From JANOGU01 sp964499865 (GTDB lineage: Bacteria; Pseudomonadota; Alphaproteobacteria; Rhodobacterales; Rhodobacteraceae): a stretch of 5,658 nucleotides of DNA. Every line of letters begins with the position of its first letter. Position 1 is the stretch's first letter. Positions 1-5,283 of the stretch are shown here, one piece after another. Position numbers and translations under genes: made by a program. Under the pieces are notes generated by a model. It worked only from the letters and a program-made list of their open reading frames with translations. It did not search any database and was not told the DNA's origin. The stretch spans positions 1-5,658 of the forward strand of contig CAZCPY010000175.1 in the NCBI GenBank assembly GCA_964499865.1. Direction: 5' to 3'.

Positions 1-441
1 CGCACCGGCATGCCGGGCGGCATCTGCGCGGGGCAGGGCTGGGAAAGCGAGGCGCAGGTGGACCTGCGCGCCTATCACCGCGCCAAGACCGGGGCGCTGT
101 TCGTGGCCGCGACGCAGATGGGCGCGGTCGCGGCGGGCCAGGATCCCGAGCCATGGGAAGACCTGGGCGCCCGCATCGGCGAGGCCTTCCAGGTCGCCGA
201 CGACCTGCGCGACGCGCTTTATGATGCCGAAACGCTGGGCAAGCCGGTGGGGCAGGATGCAGTGCATGCCCGCCCGTCCGCCGTCACCACGATGGGCGTG
301 CAGGGCGCCATCCGGCACCTGCGCGACATCCTGTCGGGGGCCATCGCCTCGATCCCTTCCTGCCCCGGCGAGGCGGAACTGGCCGCGCTGGTGCGCACCT
401 ATGCCGAACGCATGACGCCCGTCGCCCCGGCCCGGGCGTAA
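1..441 (+). CDS. crtE: Geranylgeranyl diphosphate synthase, C-terminal part (5' end outside window)
   Basis: Partial gene: the frame is open from base 1 and ends at TAA 439-441, giving 146 residues, about the C-terminal half of a CrtE of roughly 290 residues. The family (trans-isoprenyl diphosphate synthases) joins isopentenyl diphosphate units to make C20 geranylgeranyl diphosphate in the cytoplasm, the precursor of carotenoids and of the bacteriochlorophyll tail. The second Asp-rich, Mg-diphosphate-binding motif is seen as FQVADDLRDA (DDLRD at fragment residues 67-71, bases 199-213). Upstream lie GICAGQGWE and the conserved AYHRAKTGALF helix, where the Lys-Thr pair contacts substrate in this family. 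The first DDxxD motif must lie before the window. The tail is less conserved and Pro/Ala-rich. The next gene, crtF, begins one base after the stop, so the two are probably co-transcribed, as in Rhodobacter crtEF. The identification is firm because of the motifs and neighbours; only the 5' end is missing. Confidence 0.95.
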   Translation, partial: RTGMPGGICAGQGWESEAQVDLRAYHRAKTGALFVAATQMGAVAAGQDPEPWEDLGARIGEAFQVADDLRDALYDAETLGKPVGQDAVHARPSAVTTMGVQGAIRHLRDILSGAIASIPSCPGEAELAALVRTYAERMTPVAPARA

Positions 442-442
442 C

Positions 443-1534
443 GTGGAGGCGGTTCCGGACCTGTCGCCGCGGCCGGGCTGGGTGGCGCGGCTGGCGGGCA
501 GCCGGGCGTTCCAGTCCTGGGCCGCGCGCGTGCCCGGCCTGCGCCGCATCGCGCGGGCGGAAGGGGCGGCGATTTTCGATCTGATGCAGGGCTTTGTGCA
601 AAGCCAGATGCTGGCGGCCTTGGTCGAGCTGCGGGTGCTGGACGCGCTGGCGCAGGGCCCGCGGCGGGCAGGCGACCTGGCCCCGGCGGCGGGGCTGTCG
701 GCCGAGGCGATGGCGCTGCTGTTGCAGGCCGGGGCGGGCATGGGGCTGCTCTGGCGCCGCGGCGACCGCTTTGCGCTGTCGCGCCGGGGCGCGGCCTTCC
801 GCACGGTGCCGGGGCTTGCGGGCCTGGTGCGCCACCATGGCGTGCTCTACCGCGACCTGGCCGACCCGGTGGCGTTCCTGCGCGGCCAGACCGATCCCGA
901 CCTTGCGCGGTTCTGGCCCTATGTCTTCGGCGCCGCCGCCGCGCAGGACGAGGGAACCGCCGCCACCTACAGCCGCCTGATGGCCGAGACGCAGGTGCTG
1001 GTGGCCGAGGATGCGCTGCGGCTGGTTGACCTCAGGGGCGTGCGGCGGCTGATGGATGTGGGGGGCGGGACGGGGGCGTTCCTGGCCGCCGTCTCGGCCG
1101 CGCATCCGGGACTGGAACTGACCCTGTTCGACCTCCCCGCCGTGGTGGCGCGCGCGCGGCTGCTGCCGCGGATGACGGTTGCGGCGGGGTCGTTCCGGGA
1201 CGACGTTCTGCCGACCGGTTCTGACGCCATCAGCCTGGTGCGGGTGCTGTATGACCACGCCGATGCCACGGTCGCGGACCTGCTGGCCCGCGTGCATGCG
1301 GCACTTGCCCCCGGCGGCCGCGTGATCGTGGCCGAGCCGATGTCGGGCGGCGCGCGGCCCGACCCCGCGACGGATGTCTACTTCGCGCTCTACTGCCGCG
1401 CGATGGGCACGGGCCGGCTGCGGTCGGGCGAGGAGATCGGGCGCCTGCTGGCGGCGGCGGGCTTTGCCGCGGTCACCCCCGCGCGCAGCCTGCGGCCCTA
1501 CGTCACCTCGGTCGTCACCGCGCTTCGTCCGTGA
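443..1534 (+). CDS. crtF: Hydroxyneurosporene / demethylspheroidene O-methyltransferase
   Basis: SAM-dependent methyltransferase (363 residues) that methylates the C1 hydroxyl of acyclic carotenoids, the last methylation on the route to spheroidene. The N-terminal half is helical and resembles the dimerisation/winged-helix domain of plant-type O-methyltransferases (IFDLMQGFVQSQMLAALVEL near residues 47-66). The C-terminal half is the Rossmann SAM domain: motif I LMDVGGGTG (D205-G211), FDLP (229-232), the CrtF-type LYDH (around Y270-H272), then APGGRVIVAEP (PGG 290-292, E298). The start is uncertain. GTG 443 is the first start codon in this frame after an upstream stop at 413-415, but it has no clear Shine-Dalgarno sequence and lies one base after the crtE stop, which suggests reinitiation by ribosomes leaving crtE. 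GTG 482 is an alternative that loses 13 residues. Either way the protein is a little shorter than the about 390-residue R. capsulatus enzyme as I recall it. No frameshift or missing motif is visible. Confidence 0.93.
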   Translation: MEAVPDLSPRPGWVARLAGSRAFQSWAARVPGLRRIARAEGAAIFDLMQGFVQSQMLAALVELRVLDALAQGPRRAGDLAPAAGLSAEAMALLLQAGAGMGLLWRRGDRFALSRRGAAFRTVPGLAGLVRHHGVLYRDLADPVAFLRGQTDPDLARFWPYVFGAAAAQDEGTAATYSRLMAETQVLVAEDALRLVDLRGVRRLMDVGGGTGAFLAAVSAAHPGLELTLFDLPAVVARARLLPRMTVAAGSFRDDVLPTGSDAISLVRVLYDHADATVADLLARVHAALAPGGRVIVAEPMSGGARPDPATDVYFALYCRAMGTGRLRSGEEIGRLLAAAGFAAVTPARSLRPYVTSVVTALRP

Positions 1535-1560
1535 GCCGCTGAAATCTGCGGCAGTCAGCG
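1535..1560 (+). other. Weak hairpins just after crtF stop; doubtful terminator
   Basis: Two mutually exclusive stems can form here: GCCGC (1535-1539) with GCGGC (1548-1552), and CGCTGA (1537-1542) with TCAGCG (1555-1560). Neither is followed by a T-run, so this is not a convincing intrinsic terminator. At most it could slow RNA polymerase or protect the 3' end of a crtEF message. In Rhodobacter, crtEF transcription is known to read through into bchC, and the lack of a terminator fits that. Confidence 0.25.
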
Positions 1561-1569
1561 CGGAAAAGG

Positions 1570-1587
1570 TGTCCAATTTAGTTGACA
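1570..1587. promoter_or_regulatory. PpsR/CrtJ operator, upstream palindrome
   Basis: TGT at 1570-1572 and ACA at 1585-1587 are separated by exactly 12 bases, matching the TGT-N12-ACA consensus of the redox- and light-responsive repressor PpsR (CrtJ in R. capsulatus). The arms extend to TGTC/GACA. The right arm is also the end of the TTGACA -35 box, so a bound repressor would block sigma-70 polymerase. PpsR/CrtJ is known to repress bch, crt and puc genes under oxygen. Identification rests on consensus, exact spacing, location before bchC and pairing with a second site. Confidence 0.85.
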
Positions 1588-1609
1588 GTCTGTGATGTAA
1601 AGTTAAAGT
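1582..1609 (+). promoter_or_regulatory. bchC promoter (sigma-70 type)
   Basis: A perfect -35 box TTGACA lies at 1582-1587. A 16-bp spacer leads to TAAAGT (1604-1609), which matches 4 of 6 bases of the -10 consensus. The start of transcription is inferred at about 1616-1618, giving a leader of some 57 bases before bchC. The promoter sits in a short A/T-rich island (about 1571-1619) in otherwise very GC-rich DNA. Both elements lie inside PpsR/CrtJ palindromes, so promoter and operator are superimposed. The -35 is clear; the exact -10 is less sure. Confidence 0.75.
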
Positions 1610-1613
1610 TACA
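1596..1613. promoter_or_regulatory. PpsR/CrtJ operator, downstream palindrome
   Basis: TGT at 1596-1598 and ACA at 1611-1613 are again separated by 12 bases, with longer symmetric arms TGTAA/TTACA and an A/T-rich centre. It lies exactly 8 bp from the upstream palindrome (1588-1595 between them) and covers the probable -10 region. Paired TGT-N12-ACA sites 8 bp apart over the -35 and -10 are the known architecture of the R. capsulatus bchC promoter, where CrtJ binds both cooperatively. By analogy this is the main aerobic off-switch for the bchCXYZ message. Confidence 0.87.
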
Positions 1614-1673
1614 ACAGAGGACGCGCGACTCCTGCCCCGGGTGGGCTGCGGGTGTCCCGCGAAGGGGAGAGCG
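1614..1673 (+). promoter_or_regulatory. bchC leader with small hairpin and ribosome-binding site
   Basis: The inferred untranslated leader carries a small hairpin, GCGGG (1648-1652) / CCCGC (1656-1660) with a TGT loop, directly followed by the purine-rich Shine-Dalgarno stretch GAAGGGGAGA (1661-1670), three bases before ATG 1674. The ribosome site favours ATG 1674 over the in-frame GTG at 1641, which would add 11 residues and has no ribosome site. The hairpin is short and may have no role. No riboswitch-like structure was recognised. Confidence 0.55.
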
Positions 1674-2624
1674 ATGCACACCGACGCCGTCATCCTGACC
1701 GGACCCCGGGCGCTGGCCGTTTCCGGCCTGCGGCTGGCCGATCCCGGCGCGGGCGACCTGGTGGTGCAGATCACCCATTCCGGCATCTCGACCGGCACCG
1801 AAAAGCTGTTCTGGACCGGCACGATGCCGGCCTTTCCCGGCATGGGATACCCGCTGGTCCCGGGCTACGAATCGACCGGAGAGGTCGTCGAGGCCGGGCC
1901 GGAGACGGGCTTTCGTCCCGGCGAGCGGGTCTTCGTGCCGGGCGCCAACTGCTTTCGCGACGGCGACGGCGGCACCGTGCGCGGGCTGTTCGGCGGTGCG
2001 GCGCGGCGCGTGGTGACGCCCGCGGCGCGGGTCACGCGGATCGACCGCGGCATGGGCCCCGAAGGCGCGCTGCTGGCGCTGGCGGCGACGGCGCGGCACG
2101 CGGTTGCGGGCTTCAACACCGCGCTGCCCGACCTGATCGTCGGCCATGGCGTGCTGGGCCGGCTGCTGGCGCGGCTGACGGTTGCCGCGGGCGGCGCGCC
2201 GACGGTGTGGGAGACGGACCCCGCCCGCCGCGACGCCGCCGCCTATCCGGTGATCGCGCCCGAGGACGACCCCCGCCGCGACTACCGCGCCGTCCATGAC
2301 GCCTCGGGCGCGCCCGACCTTCTGGACACGCTGATCGGGCGCATCGCCAGGGGCGGCGAGGTGGTGCTGGCCGGGTTCTACCCCGGCGCCGTCAGCTTCG
2401 CCTTCGCCCCCGCCTTCATGAAGGAGGCCCGCCTGCGCATCGCCGCGGAATGGGCGCCCGAAGACATGGCGGCGGTGCGCGCGCTGATCGACGCAGGCGT
2501 GCTGTCGCTGGCGGGCCTGATCACGCACCGGGCGGATTTCCGTTCCGCGCCACAGGCCTACGCGACGGCCTTCAGCGATGCGTCCTGCCTGAAGATGATC
2601 CTTGATTGGAGCGGCTCTGCATGA
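1674..2624 (+). CDS. bchC: Bacteriochlorophyllide a dehydrogenase (3-hydroxyethyl to 3-acetyl)
   Basis: A 316-residue medium-chain dehydrogenase that oxidises the C3 1-hydroxyethyl side chain of the bacteriochlorin ring to the acetyl group of bacteriochlorophyllide a, using NAD(P)-type cofactor chemistry. The N-terminal GroES-like domain shows THSGISTGTEKLFWTG (about residues 26-41) and YPLVPGYESTGEVVEAG (GYES at 64-67). The Rossmann half carries the dinucleotide-binding turn VGHGVLG (G157-x-G159-xx-G162). The normal catalytic-zinc ligand pattern of alcohol dehydrogenases is not obvious, as expected for BchC-like members. ATG 1674 is chosen for its ribosome site and because the N-terminus then starts like other BchC proteins. 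It is first in the operon behind a PpsR/CrtJ-controlled promoter. Its stop overlaps the bchX start (ATGA, 2621-2624), implying translational coupling. The length is normal for the family and no defects are seen. Confidence 0.95.
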   Translation: MHTDAVILTGPRALAVSGLRLADPGAGDLVVQITHSGISTGTEKLFWTGTMPAFPGMGYPLVPGYESTGEVVEAGPETGFRPGERVFVPGANCFRDGDGGTVRGLFGGAARRVVTPAARVTRIDRGMGPEGALLALAATARHAVAGFNTALPDLIVGHGVLGRLLARLTVAAGGAPTVWETDPARRDAAAYPVIAPEDDPRRDYRAVHDASGAPDLLDTLIGRIARGGEVVLAGFYPGAVSFAFAPAFMKEARLRIAAEWAPEDMAAVRALIDAGVLSLAGLITHRADFRSAPQAYATAFSDASCLKMILDWSGSA

Positions 2625-3622
2625 ATGACGTCCCCAACCTCAAGGACTTCGACGCCCGCCTGCGGGCCGAGGCCGCCGAAGAACCCACGCTGGAAATCCC
2701 CGACGGGCCGCCCAAGAAGAAGACGCAGATCATCGCGATCTACGGCAAGGGCGGCATCGGCAAGTCCTTCACGCTCGCCAACCTCAGCCACATGATGGCC
2801 GAGATGGGCAAGCGCGTGCTGCTGATCGGCTGCGACCCCAAGTCGGACACCACCTCGCTGCTGTTCGGCGGCAAGGCCTGTCCGACGATCATCGAGACCT
2901 CGACCCGCAGGAAGCTGGCGGGGGAAGAGATCAAGGTGGGCGATGTCTGCTTCAAGCGCGGCGGCGTCTTCGCGATGGAACTGGGCGGCCCCGAGGTCGG
3001 GCGCGGCTGCGGCGGGCGGGGCATCATCCACGGCTTCGAGACGCTGGAGAAGCTCGGCTTCCACGACTGGGACTTCGACTACGTGCTGCTCGACTTCCTG
3101 GGCGACGTGGTCTGCGGCGGCTTCGGCCTGCCGATCGCGCGCGACATGGCGCAGAAGGTGATCCTGGTCGGGTCGAACGACCTGCAGTCGCTCTATGTGG
3201 CCAACAACGTCTGCTCGGCGGTGGAATACTTCCGCAAGCTGGGCGGCAACGTCGGTGTCGCGGGCCTGGTCATCAACAAGGATGACGGCTCGGGCGAGGC
3301 CGCGGCCTTTGCCGCCGCCGTGGGCATCCCGGTGCTGGCCGCGATCCCGCAGGACGACGACCTGCGCAAGAAATCCGCGAACTATCAGATCGTTGGCAGC
3401 TATGCCTCGCAGTGGGGTCCGCTGTTTGCGGCGTTGGCGGGCAACGTCGCCGACGCCCCGCCGCTCAGGCCCCACGCGCTGACCCAGGACGGCCTTCTGG
3501 GGCTGTTCGACAAGGAAGTGACCGGCGCGGATTTCGTGCTGGAGCCCGCGACCGATGCCGACATGCGCGGCAAGTTCGCGACCCCCAAGGTTTCGCTGGA
3601 GGTGGTCTACGACAATGCTTGA
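2621..3622 (+). CDS. bchX: Chlorophyllide a oxidoreductase, iron protein subunit BchX
   Basis: A 333-residue NifH/BchL-type ATPase, the same length as known BchX. As a dimer it holds one [4Fe-4S] cluster between subunits and passes electrons, driven by MgATP, to the BchY/BchZ component for reduction of ring B of chlorophyllide a. Visible motifs: P-loop YGKGGIGKS (G42-S49), switch I-region CDPKSDTT (C71, D72, K74), and the two cluster-ligand cysteines in GRGCGGRG (C130) and DVVCGGFGLPI (C165), with switch II DFLGDVVC just before the second. About 40 mostly charged residues precede the P-loop, an extension typical of BchX/BchL and absent in NifH. ATG 2621 overlaps the bchC stop as ATGA; an in-frame TTG at 2606 would add five residues but is less likely. 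The 3' end overlaps by 8 bases a 24-codon frame that bridges to bchY. The gene appears intact. Confidence 0.97.
   Translation: MNDVPNLKDFDARLRAEAAEEPTLEIPDGPPKKKTQIIAIYGKGGIGKSFTLANLSHMMAEMGKRVLLIGCDPKSDTTSLLFGGKACPTIIETSTRRKLAGEEIKVGDVCFKRGGVFAMELGGPEVGRGCGGRGIIHGFETLEKLGFHDWDFDYVLLDFLGDVVCGGFGLPIARDMAQKVILVGSNDLQSLYVANNVCSAVEYFRKLGGNVGVAGLVINKDDGSGEAAAFAAAVGIPVLAAIPQDDDLRKKSANYQIVGSYASQWGPLFAALAGNVADAPPLRPHALTQDGLLGLFDKEVTGADFVLEPATDADMRGKFATPKVSLEVVYDNA
3598..3603 (+). promoter_or_regulatory. Strong Shine-Dalgarno inside 3' end of bchX
   Basis: GGAGGT within the last codons of bchX is a full match to the anti-Shine-Dalgarno end of 16S rRNA. It lies 11 bases before ATG 3615, the start of a 24-codon frame, and more than 80 bases before the bchY start, so it can serve the small frame but not bchY directly. 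Part of the match could be chance, since the bases also encode Leu-Glu-Val of BchX. Confidence 0.5.
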
Positions 3623-3689
3623 CCTCGACGCACTTTCCAAGCTGGATCAGGCGCTTGCAGCGCGTTCCTCCGCGGGCGGGCGCAAGTGA
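3615..3689 (+). CDS. Possible 24-residue coupling peptide between bchX and bchY
   Basis: Small open frame starting MLDLDALSKLDQALAARSS and ending in a Gly/Arg/Lys tail, with TGA at 3687-3689. It starts inside the last bases of bchX (ATGCTTGA: start 3615, bchX stop 3620-3622) and ends on the bchY start (GTGA: bchY GTG 3686-3688). It therefore fills the 63-bp gap with translated codons. Residues 2-17 alternate Leu with Asp/Lys/Ala and could form an amphipathic helix. I do not recognise a family. The better ribosome site belongs to this frame, while the bchY GTG has only a weak G-rich stretch upstream. The simplest reading is a leader frame that delivers ribosomes to bchY. Alternatives are chance, or a diverged remnant of a longer BchY N-terminus in another frame. 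Translation is unproven. Confidence 0.4.
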   Translation: MLDLDALSKLDQALAARSSAGGRK

Positions 3690-5188
3690 ACGACATGGCC
3701 CCCACCCCTTCGGCCGACGGTCTGGGTTGCCACGCGGGCGACGAGATGGCGGCGGCCGCGCGGGCGGCGGGCAATGGCGCGGTGCTGGACCGGTTCGCCA
3801 AGGACTATCCGCAGGGCCCGCATGACAAGCCGCAGTCGATGTGCCCGGCCTTCGGATCGTTGCGCGTGGGCCTCCGGATGCGGCGGGTGGCGACGGTCCT
3901 GTCGGGCAGCGCCTGCTGCGTCTACGGCCTGACCTTCGTCAGCCACTTCTACGGCGCGAGGCGGTCTGTCGGCTATGTGCCCTTCAACAGCGAAAGCCTG
4001 GTGACCGGCAAGCTGTTCGAGGACATCCGCGACGCGGTGCATGAACTGGCCGACCCCGACCGCTATGACGCGGTGGTGGTGACGAACCTCTGCGTGCCGA
4101 CCGCAAGCGGCGTGCCGCTGCGGCTGTTGCCCAGGGAAATCAACGGCGTGCGGATCGTGGGCATCGACGTGCCGGGGTTCGGCGTGCCGACCCATGCCGA
4201 GGCCAAGGACGTGCTGGCCGGCGCCATGCTGGCCTATGCGCGGGCCGAGATCGAGGCGGGCCCGGTGCCCGCCCCCGCCGCGGGCCGGTCGGACCGGCCG
4301 ACGGTGGCGCTTCTGGGCGAGATGTTCCCGGCCGACCCGATGATGATCGGCGCGATGCTGGCGCCGATGGGGCTGGCCGCCGGGCCTGTGGTGCCCTGCC
4401 GCGAATGGCGCGAGCTTTATGCCGCGCTCGACAGCGGCGTGGTGGCGGCGATCCATCCCTTCTACAGCGCCGCGATCCGCGAGTTCCGCGCCGCCGGGCG
4501 CATGATCGTGGGCTCGGCGCCGGTCGGTCGCGACGGCACCGCTGAGTGGTTGAAGTCCATCGGCGAAGCCTATGGCGTCGCCCCTGACAAGGTGGCCGCC
4601 GCGCAGAACGCCGTCCTGCCCGCCATCGCGGGCGCGCTGGCGGCTGCGCCGGTCCGCGGCCGGGTCACCGTGTCGGACTACGAGGGGTCGGAGCTGCTGG
4701 TCGCCCGCCTGCTGATCGAAAGCGGCGCCGAGGTGCCCTACGTCGGCACCGCCTGCGCCCGCACCGAATGGTCGGCCGCCGACCGCGACTGGCTCGAGGC
4801 CCGCGGCGTCGCGGTGAAGTTCCGCGCCTCGCTGGAAGACGACCTGGCGGCGATGGACTGCTTTGGCCCCGACCTCGCCATCGGCACGACGCCCTTGGTG
4901 CAGAAGGCCAAGGCCAAGGGCATGCCGGCGCTGTATTTCACCAACCTGATCTCGGCCCGTCCGCTGATGGGCGCGGCGGGGGCGGGGTCGCTGGCGCAGG
5001 TGGTCAACGCCGCCATCGCGGGCCGCGAGAAGATGGCCGGGATGAAGGCCTTCTTCGCCGGCGTGGGCGAGGGCGACACGGCGGGTGTCTGGGAGGGTGC
5101 TCCGAACCTGCGCCCCGACTTCCGCGCCGCGCATCAGAAGAAGCTCGACAAGGCCGCGAAGGCTGCCAAGGCGGAGGAGATGATATGA
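3686..5188 (+). CDS. bchY: Chlorophyllide a oxidoreductase, catalytic subunit BchY
   Basis: A 500-residue NifD/BchN-like subunit. With BchZ it forms the heterotetrameric catalytic component that receives electrons from BchX and reduces the C7-C8 double bond of chlorophyllide a. The three cysteines that with one BchZ cysteine hold the catalytic [4Fe-4S] cluster are recognisable: C53 (QSMCPAFGS), C78 (GSACCVYG) and C136 (TNLCVPTASG). Their spacing equals that of the ligands 62, 87 and 145 I recall for Roseobacter BchY, shifted by nine. Other family stretches are GYVPFNSESLVTGKLFEDIRDA, GIDVPGFGVPTHAEAKDVLAG and LYFTNLISARPLMGAAG. A Pro/Ala linker (about residues 191-205) separates the first domain from the rest. 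The C-terminus is Lys/Ala-rich. GTG 3686 is the first possible start after bchX in this frame; ATG 3695 is an alternative, three residues shorter. The stop overlaps ATG 5185 (ATGA) of a small frame, not of bchZ. The gene appears intact. Confidence 0.96.
   Translation: MNDMAPTPSADGLGCHAGDEMAAAARAAGNGAVLDRFAKDYPQGPHDKPQSMCPAFGSLRVGLRMRRVATVLSGSACCVYGLTFVSHFYGARRSVGYVPFNSESLVTGKLFEDIRDAVHELADPDRYDAVVVTNLCVPTASGVPLRLLPREINGVRIVGIDVPGFGVPTHAEAKDVLAGAMLAYARAEIEAGPVPAPAAGRSDRPTVALLGEMFPADPMMIGAMLAPMGLAAGPVVPCREWRELYAALDSGVVAAIHPFYSAAIREFRAAGRMIVGSAPVGRDGTAEWLKSIGEAYGVAPDKVAAAQNAVLPAIAGALAAAPVRGRVTVSDYEGSELLVARLLIESGAEVPYVGTACARTEWSAADRDWLEARGVAVKFRASLEDDLAAMDCFGPDLAIGTTPLVQKAKAKGMPALYFTNLISARPLMGAAGAGSLAQVVNAAIAGREKMAGMKAFFAGVGEGDTAGVWEGAPNLRPDFRAAHQKKLDKAAKAAKAEEMI
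5173..5177 (+). promoter_or_regulatory. Ribosome-binding site in bchY 3' end, ideally placed for ATG 5185
   Basis: GGAGG in the last codons of bchY is followed by seven bases and then ATG 5185, the classical spacing. That ATG overlaps the bchY stop as ATGA, the usual layout for tightly coupled subunit genes. The frame it starts is not bchZ but a 32-codon frame, while bchZ proper starts 92 bases later. This suggests the site originally served bchZ before a repeat was inserted. Confidence 0.6.
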
Positions 5189-5283
5189 TCCCTGCCGCAA
5201 CGCACGGTGCGTGCAAGCACACACCCTACGCCGCCTCTGTAGGGTGCGTGCTCGCACGCACCGTCCGGGGGGCAGCATGCTGA
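5185..5283 (+). CDS. Possible 32-residue coupling frame between bchY and bchZ, spanning the inverted repeat
   Basis: Open frame beginning MIPAATHGACKHTPYAASV and ending in Ala-Ala-Cys, with TGA 5281-5283. It starts on the bchY stop (ATGA) with a well-spaced GGAGG and ends seven bases into bchZ (ATGCTGA: bchZ start 5277-5279). Most codons lie within the REP-like inverted repeat, so the peptide (three Cys, several Arg/His) probably has no conserved function. The frame could matter because ribosomes crossing it would unfold the hairpin and arrive at the bchZ start, whose own ribosome site (a G-run at 5267-5272) is poor. No family is recognised, and translation is inferred only. Confidence 0.35.
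   Translation: MIPAATHGACKHTPYAASVGCVLARTVRGAAC
5204..5264. repeat. Inverted repeat of two GTAG-headed REP-like palindromes (REPIN-like)
   Basis: Two 26-bp arms (5204-5229 and 5239-5264) are inverted copies of each other, matching at 24 of 26 positions around a 9-base spacer (5230-5238). Each arm is itself a palindrome. The right one is GTAG followed by GGTGCGTGC-TC-GCACGCACC, a perfect 9-bp stem. The left one, read on the minus strand, is GTAG followed by the same stem with one mismatch. A 5' GTAG/GGAG tetranucleotide followed by a GC-rich stem is the known signature of REP elements tied to RAYT (REP-associated tyrosine) transposases, and an inverted pair is called a REPIN or BIME. Both mismatches are A-C on the plus-strand RNA. 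As RNA it would form a very stable hairpin ending about two bases before the G-run used by bchZ. Copy number elsewhere in the genome cannot be seen here. Confidence 0.7.

Noticed and set aside
1641..1673. Earlier GTG start for bchC adding 11 residues
   Set aside because: No ribosome site precedes it, whereas ATG 1674 follows a clear purine-rich site and gives the normal family N-terminus.
284..1843. Long minus-strand open frame opposite crtF and the bchC promoter
   Set aside because: It runs through the AT-rich promoter and operators and is rich in Arg, Gly, Ala and His with no recognisable motif. It is the usual antisense shadow of GC-rich coding DNA.
2606..2620. Earlier TTG start for bchX
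   Set aside because: ATG 2621 forms the standard ATGA overlap with bchC and gives the usual 333-residue protein; the TTG adds only five residues.
5204..5264. Reading the bchY-bchZ inverted repeat as an intrinsic terminator
   Set aside because: There is no T-run after the stem (a G-run follows), and bchZ continues the same operon. A repeat element or message-stabilising hairpin fits better.
5204..5264. Reading the inverted repeat as a CRISPR or tRNA-like structure
   Set aside because: Only two inverted, not direct, units are present with a 9-base spacer, and no cloverleaf or conserved tRNA bases are seen.
3647..5278. Long minus-strand open frame (543 codons) opposite bchY
   Set aside because: bchY on the plus strand has full family motifs. 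The antisense product is low-complexity His/Arg/Gly/Ala and crosses the inverted repeat.
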